In this document: positions 35,561-44,000 of the stretch, in pieces
How positions within the stretch are numbered: position 1 is the stretch's first letter
How the letters are laid out: every line of letters begins with the position of its first letter
DNA from: Myxococcus sp. RHSTA-1-4
Lineage (GTDB): Bacteria; Myxococcota; Myxococcia; Myxococcales; Myxococcaceae
Direction of reading: 5' to 3'
Assembly: GCF_020037125.1 (NCBI RefSeq)
Contig: NZ_JAIQDG010000012.1
Location: 124,001 to 188,000 of the forward strand
Length of the DNA stretch: 64,000 nucleotides
Notes under the pieces: generated by a model
What the model was told of the DNA's origin: nothing
What the model saw: only the letters and a program-made list of their open reading frames with translations
The model's database searches: none
Position numbers and translations under genes: made by a program

Positions 35561-36844
35561 ATGAAGCTCACGCGGCTCGTGGTCCACCACTACCGAAACG
35601 TCACGCCCGGCACCGAGCTCGTGTTCAGCCCGGCACGAAACCTGGTGCTGGGCGAGAACGGCACCGGGAGGACCACGCTGCTGGAGCTGCTCGCCACGGT
35701 GGTCGGCTCGGACTTCTCCGGCCTCATCCACGAGGCCTTCGCCCTGGAGTACGAGCTGTCCTTCCCGGGGATGAAGCTCCACGTCTACGTCCGCAACGAG
35801 CAGCCCTCCGCCACCCCGGAGCCGGAGGCCCCTCCCCGCAAGGGCGCGGAGCTGCTGCCGCTGCGGACTCCGTCGGCGGAGGGACTGGGGCTCCACCCCC
35901 GCCTCGAGGTGGACCTGCGGCTCATGTCTCCCGCCGTCCACCTGGGGATGCGCGCCGACAACGAGGGCCTCGACTGCAAGGTGGACGGTGAGCCCGTCTG
36001 GTCGCGGGCCATGCAGTGGTCCCTGCTGGACCGCTCGGTGTGGACGCTGCTGTTCATGACGGCGCAGTACATCGACCGCGACCTGAAGGAGCGGCTCAAG
36101 GACCTGCTGCGCCGCACCTTCCTGCTGGCGCCCCAGCGGTTCGACGAGGCGCTCGGGATGTTCGAGCGCATCGGCCACATCCGGTACGCCATGGAGGTGC
36201 GGGACGGAGAGGTGTTCCCGCTCGGGCTGATGGCCCTGCCCACGTGGATGCCGGGGTGGCTGCGCGAGCAGGTGGAGCGCGAGGCACCGCCGGACGTGCT
36301 GGAGCTGAGGCATGACGCGCTGGAACGGAGCTTCCTGGCGCGCTTCGTCGCGCTGGCGGGCTTCGCGGCCGGGACGTTCCGCGTGGAGGTGCAGGAGAAG
36401 CGCTCGTTCGAGAACGGCGGCCGGGTGGGCTTCGGCGGGTTCGGCTTCCACTTCAGGCGGCTCGACGGCCGGGGACTGTCCCACGCGGAGCTGGGCTTCG
36501 GGCAGAAGCGGCTGCTGTCCTTCCTCTACTACCTGGATGTGAATGAGGACTTCGCCATCCTGGACGAGCTGGCCAATGGCTTGCACCCGCGCTGGGTGGA
36601 AGCCAGCATGCGCGAGCTGGGGACGCGGCAGGTGTTCCTGGCCAGCCAGAACCCGCTTCCCTTCGAGCACACGCGGTACGCCTCGGCGGAGGAGCTGCGG
36701 GCCTCGCTCCTGCTGTGCGGCGCGGGCCCGGAGCGCATCGACTGGGCCAATCCCTCGCGAGAGGCCGCGGGCCGGCTCTTCGACGCGTACCGGCTGGGGG
36801 CGCGTCCGCTGGCGGCGCTGCTGCGCGAGCAGGGGCTGTGGTGA
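35561..36844 (+). CDS. AAA-type ATPase (AAA_15/AAA_21, RecF/OLD-like) with Walker A Arg
   Basis: 427 residues. The start MKLTRLVVHHYRNVTPGTELVF is typical of RecF-, SMC- and OLD-like ATPases that lead overcoming or DNA-repair systems. The Walker A motif reads GENGTGRTTLLE (residues 31-42), with Arg 37 where lysine is nearly always found. The ABC-like signature is LGFGQKRLLSF and Walker B is FAILDELANGLHP (Asp 335, Glu 336), both intact. It may bind ATP without efficient hydrolysis, or arginine may serve. No nuclease domain or partner gene is next to it; the neighbour is a hydrolase on the other strand. Confidence 0.8.
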   Translation: MKLTRLVVHHYRNVTPGTELVFSPARNLVLGENGTGRTTLLELLATVVGSDFSGLIHEAFALEYELSFPGMKLHVYVRNEQPSATPEPEAPPRKGAELLPLRTPSAEGLGLHPRLEVDLRLMSPAVHLGMRADNEGLDCKVDGEPVWSRAMQWSLLDRSVWTLLFMTAQYIDRDLKERLKDLLRRTFLLAPQRFDEALGMFERIGHIRYAMEVRDGEVFPLGLMALPTWMPGWLREQVEREAPPDVLELRHDALERSFLARFVALAGFAAGTFRVEVQEKRSFENGGRVGFGGFGFHFRRLDGRGLSHAELGFGQKRLLSFLYYLDVNEDFAILDELANGLHPRWVEASMRELGTRQVFLASQNPLPFEHTRYASAEELRASLLLCGAGPERIDWANPSREAAGRLFDAYRLGARPLAALLREQGLW

Positions 36845-36856
36845 GCGGACTGGGCG

Positions 36857-37801
36857 TCAGAAGCGCCCCGCGCGGGCCTCGTCGAAGTCCACCCGGTGCT
36901 TCATGTAGAGGGTGTCCAGCATGTGGTTGCTGATGGGGTTGAGGTTGCCGTCGGTGAAGCGGTGCACCACGGCGCCCTTGCCGGCGTCCTTGAGGAAGGC
37001 GAGCGGGTCGATGCTGCCGCCCAGGCCCGTGAGCGTGGGCACCGGGTCGGCGTCGTTGATGTAGTGCACGTACCTGGGCCCGTCCGGGTAGCGCGTGGAG
37101 GCGGCGCCGAAGGTCTCCACGTTGAGCCTGCTCATCAACTGCTCGGTCTGGGCCTTGGACATCCCGTCCTCGATGCGCAGCCGGCGCTGCACGTCGAACA
37201 GAGCCCGCGCGGTGATGAGGCCGCCCTGGCTGTAGCCCATGAGGTGCACTTCACGGCCGGCCTTGAGCTCGTTGTAGACGGTGTCCGCCAGCGTATCCAC
37301 GGCGGGGTTGTGGCCCTTGTCCAGCTTGTCACCCACGCACTGCGCCAGGTCCGTCACCAGCCCCTGGGTGGCGTTGTGGATGCCGATGACTCGCGCGTCC
37401 GCGGTGTCCGCGATGGACTGCATCTCGCGAAGCTGCCCCTCCATCGGCGTCATGATGCCGTTGACGTAGAGGATGCTCTTGGAGGGGTTCGGGTTGTCGA
37501 GCGGCGTGACGGCGGGGATATCTTTCAGCGACGTGCCGGGCGGGAAGGACTGCCCCTTGGCGCCGACGAACTTTCCGTCGCTCATCCGGTCCGGCTTCGC
37601 ATCGCCGCCGAAGAGGCGCTGCACCTCGCGAAGGTGCGAGGCCTCGAAGACGTCCGCGCCCATCTTCACGAAGCGGGGGATGTCGGCCAGCCCCTGCTTC
37701 GCGGCGTCCACCACTGAGTCGAGGAGGTTCTTCGGCGCCGCCGCGGACGTCTTGGCCGGAGCGGGGCTGAAGAGATTGCGGCTGCGGTCGATGAGGCTCA
37801 T
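36857..37801 (-). CDS. lipase-like alpha/beta hydrolase
   Basis: 314 residues. LYVNGIMTP forms the oxyanion strand region, HLMGYSQGGL the nucleophile elbow (Ser about 191), NDADPVP a likely acid, and ISNHMLDTL a likely catalytic histidine. The first 85 residues precede the fold. There is no signal peptide, although the fold recalls lipases delivered to other cells by contact systems. GGGAGG five bases before the ATG is an excellent ribosome site. Its start lies beside one copy of a 15-bp repeat that also occurs beyond the toxin/immunity pair. An effector role is possible but only suggested by this setting. Confidence 0.75.
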   Translation of the reverse strand: MSLIDRSRNLFSPAPAKTSAAAPKNLLDSVVDAAKQGLADIPRFVKMGADVFEASHLREVQRLFGGDAKPDRMSDGKFVGAKGQSFPPGTSLKDIPAVTPLDNPNPSKSILYVNGIMTPMEGQLREMQSIADTADARVIGIHNATQGLVTDLAQCVGDKLDKGHNPAVDTLADTVYNELKAGREVHLMGYSQGGLITARALFDVQRRLRIEDGMSKAQTEQLMSRLNVETFGAASTRYPDGPRYVHYINDADPVPTLTGLGGSIDPLAFLKDAGKGAVVHRFTDGNLNPISNHMLDTLYMKHRVDFDEARAGRF

Positions 37802-37837
37802 GGGGACCTCCCGCCTACGGAGCAAATGGGCCTGCCC

Positions 37838-37852
37838 ACCATTTTCTCAAAT
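37838..37852 (+). repeat. 15-bp direct repeat, left copy
   Basis: ACCATTTTCTCAAAT occurs here and at 40283-40297 in the same orientation, on either side of the toxin and immunity genes. In both copies GTGCCCGG follows after 15 or 16 bases. The AT-rich core stands out in this GC-rich DNA. It could be a recombination footprint or a shared promoter element. Confidence 0.75.
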
Positions 37853-37988
37853 CCCATTCCGGAGTTGCGTGCCCGGGGGAGACCCTGGGCAGGCGCCCAG
37901 AGCGGGTCATCAGTGCCCCGGCCCCTCGATGCCGTAACGTCACGCCCCGAGACCCGTGGTGAGCGGGCGCCAGGACTGGGGGCGTACG

Positions 37989-39356
37989 GTGACATTCCAG
38001 AGGGTGCTGTCGCTGTGCCTGCTGTTGTGCGTCATGGGCTGCGCGAGCAATCGCGTGGTGCGGCTGGACACCGGACAGGGGCGCCCGCTGGAGTACGCGG
38101 CGCCCTCCTGGGACAAGTCCGTCGACATCGACGAGGGCGAGTTCCAGGAGGCACTGGCCCGGCTGGTGCTGGAGGTGCCCCTCTCCATCCGCACGTCCCA
38201 GGCGGGCTGGCTGGTGCGCACCGCTTCTCCGGGCCATGGCGCGGCCATGGACGGGGTGTGGCAGTTCGCGCTGCGCAGGGACTACGGGCGCTGGTGCCGG
38301 GCCTACGAGGCCCCGGGTGACTGCCTCTCCCTGCTGGAAGACGGCCTGGGCTTTTCGGCCACGGACAGGCTGGCGGTGGCCCTGGGCCTGTCGCTGGACC
38401 CCATGCACGAGAGCATCGCCGAGGCCCTGGAGGACACCTTCAGCCCCACGCTCTTCAAGGCCGTCGTGGTGTCGGCGCTGGTCTCGTGGGCCATCCTCGC
38501 GGCCAACCCCGAGCCCGTCTTCACCAAGGCGGCGGCGGTGCTGGCCGTGGTGCTGGTCGCATACCTCGGCGTCGACGCCTTCCTCGAGGTGGTGCGAGCC
38601 TGCTCGGAGCTGAAGGAGGCCACCGACAGGGCCACCACGTTCCAGGAGCTCGACGCGGCCGGCGCGCGCTTCGGCCGGGTGATGGGAGCGGAGGGGGCCC
38701 GCGTCTTCGTGCTGGTGGCGACGCTGCTGGTGAGCAGGGGCACGGCCGGGGGCGCTTCATGGCTGGCGACTCGGTTGCCCCGGCTGCCTCGCTTCTCGGA
38801 GGCGGCGGCGCTGGCGGCACGTCAGGTGGGGGTGCGGCTGGAAGCCGCCGCGGAGGTGACGTCCGTGGCGGTGGTGGAGGGCCAGCTCGTCATCACCCTG
38901 GCCCCCAACGCGGTCGCCATGGCGGCGATGGGCAATGGGAACCCGGGCGTGAAGCTGCTACCGACAGGCGGCCCGGGAGAATGGGTGCAGGTGAATGAGT
39001 CGATGCCCGAAGCGGCTCGCGCCTACCAGGAACGGGTGACGGGAACGCCCAGGGGCTATGCGTACCGGGTGAAGGGGCGCGGTGAGGAAGCGGACTTCGA
39101 CGGCTTCGACCCGAAAGAAGACGTCCTGTTGGAGGCCAAGGGCTACAATCTGGCGAAGTTCTTCAACGACTCATTCGACCCCAAGGGCTTCTTCAAGGGT
39201 GCGAACAAGTTCCTTGAACAGGCCCAGCGGCAGCAGAGGGTTGCCCATGACAGGCGCGTCCGTTGGGTCGTCGCTGAGCAGAAACTCGCGGATGCTCTGC
39301 GCAAGCTCTTCGCCCGGTATAACTTACACAAGGTCGACGTCATTCACCTCCCGTGA
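37989..39356 (+). CDS. SitA5-like lipoprotein toxin (Tox-REase-5)
   Basis: 455 residues from GTG 37989: MTFQRVLSLCLLLCVMGC, a lipoprotein signal with Cys 18 as the lipidated residue. The middle is hydrophobic, with two membrane-like segments (VVVSALVSWAILAANPE and AAVLAVVLVAYLGV). The last 100 residues match a restriction-endonuclease-like toxin of the Tox-REase-5 type: ADFDGFDP followed by VLLEAKG (Glu 382, Lys 384), the D...ExK catalytic set. In Myxococcus, SitA lipoproteins are passed to neighbours by TraA-dependent outer-membrane exchange and kill those lacking the matching SitI. The immunity gene lies 17 bases downstream. The toxin domain DNA is visibly more AT-rich than the front. Confidence 0.85.
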   Translation: MTFQRVLSLCLLLCVMGCASNRVVRLDTGQGRPLEYAAPSWDKSVDIDEGEFQEALARLVLEVPLSIRTSQAGWLVRTASPGHGAAMDGVWQFALRRDYGRWCRAYEAPGDCLSLLEDGLGFSATDRLAVALGLSLDPMHESIAEALEDTFSPTLFKAVVVSALVSWAILAANPEPVFTKAAAVLAVVLVAYLGVDAFLEVVRACSELKEATDRATTFQELDAAGARFGRVMGAEGARVFVLVATLLVSRGTAGGASWLATRLPRLPRFSEAAALAARQVGVRLEAAAEVTSVAVVEGQLVITLAPNAVAMAAMGNGNPGVKLLPTGGPGEWVQVNESMPEAARAYQERVTGTPRGYAYRVKGRGEEADFDGFDPKEDVLLEAKGYNLAKFFNDSFDPKGFFKGANKFLEQAQRQQRVAHDRRVRWVVAEQKLADALRKLFARYNLHKVDVIHLP

Positions 39357-39373
39357 CAAGGACTGGACCAGCC

Positions 39374-40096
39374 ATGAATGACACCTACTACGCGGGAGTT
39401 TATTGGCTCCCTCGAAAAGAGCCTGTCGAAACATGCGCCCATCGTGCGGCAGAGCTCTTTCGGAGGCTCGGACCGGCAGAGCCGACCTGGAGCCAGTGGC
39501 ACGAGACGGGAAATTCCTTCGCGGATGCACGCAAGCGCCAGGTGTCCACGGATACAAGAAGCTTTGAAAAGCTGTTTCAGAAAAAGAGGAATCGGATTGG
39601 GAATGACGAATTCCGGTTCTGGCTATGGGCAGGCGAGCACCCCAATGAGACAACATCGGTCAGCGCCGCCTGCGGCTCTGACGACCCGTGGTCGAGCCCA
39701 GCCTGCGTTCTCATGCCCCCTCACAAAGGCGGCGCGGCGGAACGGATTCTGACTGCCTCGGTGCTGGCCGAAGTCGTGCGCGCAATGGCCCTGGCCTATG
39801 AACCCGACTGTGGAGTGGCCACGTCGGATTTGCACCGGGACACGGCCTGGCAGCGCCCACCGATAGGCACCTTCACCGGCTGGATAACGTACCTCTCGCG
39901 CCAACGCGGCACCGTGCCCCCACTCCCCGCCCCCGTACGCATCGAGCCCGTCGAGGACAAGGGCACCCTCATCATCCTCACCCCCGAGCGCTTCACCGCC
40001 TCCAGCCCGGAGCACGTCGCCCTCGCAGCCCGCGTCCAGGAGCTGCTCGACAGGGCCGGCCTGCTGCGCCCGCTGCAACAACCCGTGCCGAAGTAG
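39374..40096 (+). CDS. SitI5-like immunity protein (Imm52)
   Basis: 240 residues matching the Imm52 pattern: YYAGVYWLPRKEPVETCAHRA at the start, TWSQWHETG, FRFWLWAGE and SAACGS. It should bind and block the Tox-REase-5 domain encoded just upstream. It is cytoplasmic, with no signal or membrane helix. The ATG at 39374 was chosen as the first start that leaves this conserved N-terminus intact. Its first half has more A and T than neighbouring genes, as is usual for immunity genes that move between strains. Confidence 0.85.
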   Translation: MNDTYYAGVYWLPRKEPVETCAHRAAELFRRLGPAEPTWSQWHETGNSFADARKRQVSTDTRSFEKLFQKKRNRIGNDEFRFWLWAGEHPNETTSVSAACGSDDPWSSPACVLMPPHKGGAAERILTASVLAEVVRAMALAYEPDCGVATSDLHRDTAWQRPPIGTFTGWITYLSRQRGTVPPLPAPVRIEPVEDKGTLIILTPERFTASSPEHVALAARVQELLDRAGLLRPLQQPVPK

Positions 40097-40474
40097 AGGC
40101 GGGAAGCACCAGCCCCCCACCTCGCGCCGGGAACGCACCTGCGACACCCGCCAGGTGGCGGAAGCTGACGTGGGGCGAAGTCTTGACGGAGGCCCTCCAG
40201 AAACGCGCTCCAGGCCGCACGCAACCAGGTGCGCGCCCAGGGGAAGCATCAGCCCTGGCCAATGGCTCTCACCCACGCCAGAACCATTTTCTCAAATACT
40301 GCTCAGCTCCCTGTGCCCGGTGCGAGTAGGGCCGCTGGCTCGCACCTGAAGCGGCGCTCATGCGGAGCCAGCACGTCAGACACAGGCTGGAGACTCACCC
40401 TGCCGAGGCGTACCATTCCTCATCCGCATTGCCATATCGACAGGGCTTCCCCCCTCCCTGAGCCTTCGACATCC
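40097..40474. other. 378-bp gap, no gene; right copy of a repeat
   Basis: No frame here has coding character or a ribosome site. It holds the right copy of the 15-bp repeat (40283-40297) and the presumed promoter of the LysM gene. The right half is less GC-rich than its surroundings. Confidence 0.6.
40283..40297 (+). repeat. 15-bp direct repeat, right copy
   Basis: Identical to 37838-37852 and in the same orientation, 2445 bp apart. GTGCCCGG follows 15 bases later, compared with 16 in the left copy. Confidence 0.75.
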
Positions 40475-41092
40475 ATGACTCGCAAGTACACCGTCCGGGA
40501 AGGCGACTGCGTCTCCAGCATTGCCCACGCACATGGACTGAGCCCCCAGCACGTCTGGGAGGCTCCCGAGAACGAGCCCCTGCGCCGTGAGCGGACGAGC
40601 CCACACGTGCTCAAGCCCGGCGACGAGGTCGTCCTGCCGGACAAGACGGAGCGCTGGGTGCCCTGCGCGACGGGAAGGACGCACACCTTCAGGCTCAAGG
40701 GCATTCCGGAGCGCTTCCGCCTCCGCCTGCACGAGGACGGCGGACCGCGGGCGCGAGTGCCCTACCGGCTCGTCATCGGAGACGTCACGCACGAAGGGGA
40801 GACGGACGACAAGGGCCTCATCGAGTGCGCGATTCCTCCCGGCGCCCGCGAGGCCCGGCTGGAGGTCGGCGGCGAGGAATACACGCTGTCCCTGGGGACG
40901 CTCCAGCCCGTGTCCACGGACGAGGGACTGCGCGCGCGCCTGGCCAACCTCGGCTACCTGGAGGATGACTCCGGCGGGGACGAGGCCCTCACCCAGGCGG
41001 TCACGCGCTTCCAGGCCGAGCACGGGCTGATGCCCAACGGCACGGTGGACGAGACGACGCGGGAGAAGCTGAGGGAGGCGCACGGTGTCTGA
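40475..41092 (+). CDS. LysM and peptidoglycan-binding domain protein
   Basis: 205 residues. A LysM domain lies at about 4-52 (YTVREGDCVSSIAHAHGLSP ... LKPGDEVVLPD), a beta-type middle at about 60-145 (LVIGDVTHEGETDDKGLIEC), and a PG_binding_1 domain at about 152-203 (LRARLANLGYLEDD ... AVTRFQAEHGLMPNGTVD). There is no signal peptide, so binding to the cell wall would require another export route or occur in a target cell. It overlaps the start of the giant metallo-beta-lactamase-fold gene by eight bases. Similar LysM/PG-binding proteins often precede effector genes in secretion loci, which is the best guess for its role. Confidence 0.85.
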   Translation: MTRKYTVREGDCVSSIAHAHGLSPQHVWEAPENEPLRRERTSPHVLKPGDEVVLPDKTERWVPCATGRTHTFRLKGIPERFRLRLHEDGGPRARVPYRLVIGDVTHEGETDDKGLIECAIPPGAREARLEVGGEEYTLSLGTLQPVSTDEGLRARLANLGYLEDDSGGDEALTQAVTRFQAEHGLMPNGTVDETTREKLREAHGV

Positions 41093-44000
41093 GAGCGAGA
41101 CTCCCTCCGCCCCCCCGAAGCGCCGCCGGCTCGGCCACGTCGCGCGCGGTGGTGAGCTCAACACGCTCAACATCCGCTTCCCCGGCCGCTACTACGCGTT
41201 CGTCACGGAGCGCGAGGGGACCGACGACGACACGCTCTACCTGCGCCTGGAGTGCGTCGAGCGCGACTGGATGGACAAGGTCTGGAGCGAGCTGGAGAAG
41301 ATGTTCGCCCCGGGCGACTTCCTCAACTTCTTCAACTCCGTCATCAACGGCCGGAAGTTCGAGGACTTCTACGACGCGGCGACGCTCGACCAGCTCAACA
41401 TCTTCTACGTCGTCTATTACTGGTTCCTGCGGCGGGTCATCGACGGCGGGAGGGACTTCGCGCCGGTGTCCGTCTTCGAATTCGAGCTCGCGCCCGGCGA
41501 CCCTCTCCGGGATGGCGTGGACGAGACGGACTGGTTCCACCTGGAGCTGCAGGCCGCACCGGACAGCACCCGCCCCGACGACGACTTCGTGCGAGCCGGG
41601 CGCGTGCGGCGCTCGGGCGCGCACCTGGTGCGTGGCTTCACGCCGGACACGGACGCACCGCCGGTGGAGCGGTGGATGCGCCGCTTCGTGCGCGTGGAGG
41701 ACAGCTCGGGCGGCGCGCTCACCCAGGGCGCGCTCAAGGCGCTGCACTTCCCGCTTCCCGCGCCGCCCCTCCCCCCGCCTTCGACGCCGGGAGGTCCGGG
41801 AGGCGGCGGGCGCCGGGTGCCGGAGCCGCCCCTGGACGGCCCGCTCTCCGTCCCCTCCCTGCAGCCCATTCCCATCCCGGTGGTTGCCCGCGCCGCCACG
41901 CCGGCGCTGGCCCGGTGGATGCGCTCCGCCGCCAGCGAGCTGTCCCGCCACGTGCGCGCCATCACCAACACGGTGACGGACTTCTTCGACGACTGGATGC
42001 CCCCCGGCGGACCGGCGCTCGCGCTCGCGGGCGGCCCTTCACTTCCGGGATGGAGAGAGACACCGGGCAAGCGAGGGGCCGCGTCACGCCCGCGTCCTCC
42101 CCCGCCCACGGCCCACTGCTACATCGGTGACGGCAATCCCAATCCGATGGACGCGTCGGACCCCAACGCGAGCTTCGCGCCCTTCGTGGGGCTGTTCAAC
42201 GTGGGGCAGGGCTCGTGCTGCGTGCTGTATGACAACCAGGGGCGCGCCATCGTCTATTACGACTTCGGCAGCCCGGCCAACGGGCAGCAGGCGACCTTCC
42301 CCGTCATCCCCCAGGGCCACTGCGTGGGCCCGTGCATGTGCAACGGCCCGCTCATCATCCTGTCCCACTGGGACATGGACCACTGCGACCTGGGCCGCTT
42401 CTACCCGGAGTCCTTCCGGTGCCGGTGGCTCGCGCCCCAGCAGCACATGGGGACCGCCGTGTGCCGTGACACCGTCGCGCGGGTGGTGCACGACGGCGGC
42501 GAGTTCTACATCTGGACGGCCTCGGGGCGGCCCGGAACTGCCGCCACGCCTCGCGGCACGCCGAGTTCCTGGGACCGCCCGGGTGGCAGCCACATGCGGT
42601 TCCCCTGGGGCTTCATCGAGCGGAACTACCGCGATACCGCCCAGAACCCGCTCGCCGCGGGCTCGGACCCACGCAACAACTCCGGGCTGGCGCTATACGT
42701 CTGTGTCCGTGACGCGCCCGGCGTCGCGGCCGTCGGCGCGGGCCCCGTGGCCACCGACGCCAACAACCTGGGAGGCGCCGGCCGCGGCCTGGTCACCATT
42801 GGCGGCGGCGCGCCTCCCGGCTGGGTGGGCGCGGCCTTCGGCGGGCCCGCGCTCCCCGGCGTCCCCGGCGGCCTGGCCGCCTTCCTCGCGGCGATGCAGC
42901 CGGGCGGCGGCGCCCCCAACCCCGCGGCCCTGGCGGCCCGGCAGCAGTCGCTGGCCGCCACCGCGGCGGTGGGCCCCGCGGCGCCTGGAGCGGGGCTGCC
43001 CGCCCGCCAGCGGCTGGTCATCGCCGCGCTGGCCGTGGCGCAACCGGCGCTCGCCCCCGCCGTGGCGGTGGGCCTGAGCCGGGCCGCGGAGGTGGCCGCC
43101 GCCGCGGCGGCGGGCGCGGGGGGAACCCTGGCGCAGGTCGCGGCGGCCGCCGGCGCGGCCGTCATCGTCGAGGGCGGAGCCCCCGGGACGGGGCTGCCCA
43201 CCTTCAACGCCATCGGGGTGGCGGCCGCGGGCGGCGCCCCGCTGGCACCGGGTGGCGCCGACGCACTGGCGCTGGCCGCCGTGCAGGGCGCCATCGCGGG
43301 GGCCCCGGCCGTCTCCCCCGTCGTCACCGCGGCGAACACGGCGGCCGCCGCGCCGGTGCTGGGAGGGGCGGAGGCCGTGAAGGCCGCGGTGATGGCCGTG
43401 GCGCGGACGCAGGCGCCCCCGCTGGTCGCGGCCCGGCCCGGCCTGTCCCTGGAGGGAGAGGTGGCCCGCGCCGCCGGCGTCGACAACCCGGTGGCCGTCT
43501 GCAACGCCGTCGCGCCCCCGCTGCCGCAGACGCTCCAGGGCGAGGCGCCCTTCCACGCCAACGAGCGCTTCGTGCTCCTCACGGGAGACGTCAACTACGG
43601 CTTCATTCCCGCGCAGAAGCGTCCCTTCGCGCCGCCCGCCGCCGTGGCTCCCGGAGCGGCGGTGGCGCTCCCGTACGCCCCCACGGCCCACCCGCCCGTC
43701 GTCGTGGGCCTCACCGCCACGCACCACGGCTCCAACAAGGTGGGGCAGAACCTCCTCGAGCCGGCCAGAATCCCCTGGGCGCCCAACACCCCGGCCACCC
43801 TCTCGGCCGCCGTCGCGCACCAGGCGGCGGCGCTGCCGGGCTCCAACCTCCGGCGCACCGCCACGGCCGCGGCGGCCGCGGCGGCGCTCGGGCCCGTCCC
43901 ACCAGCGAACCTGGCCCAGCTGGCCGCGGCGGCGGAGCAGGCCGCGCACACCGCCAGCCTCGTGGGGCCCGGCACGGCGCTCGAGGTGGCGCGCGCGGCG

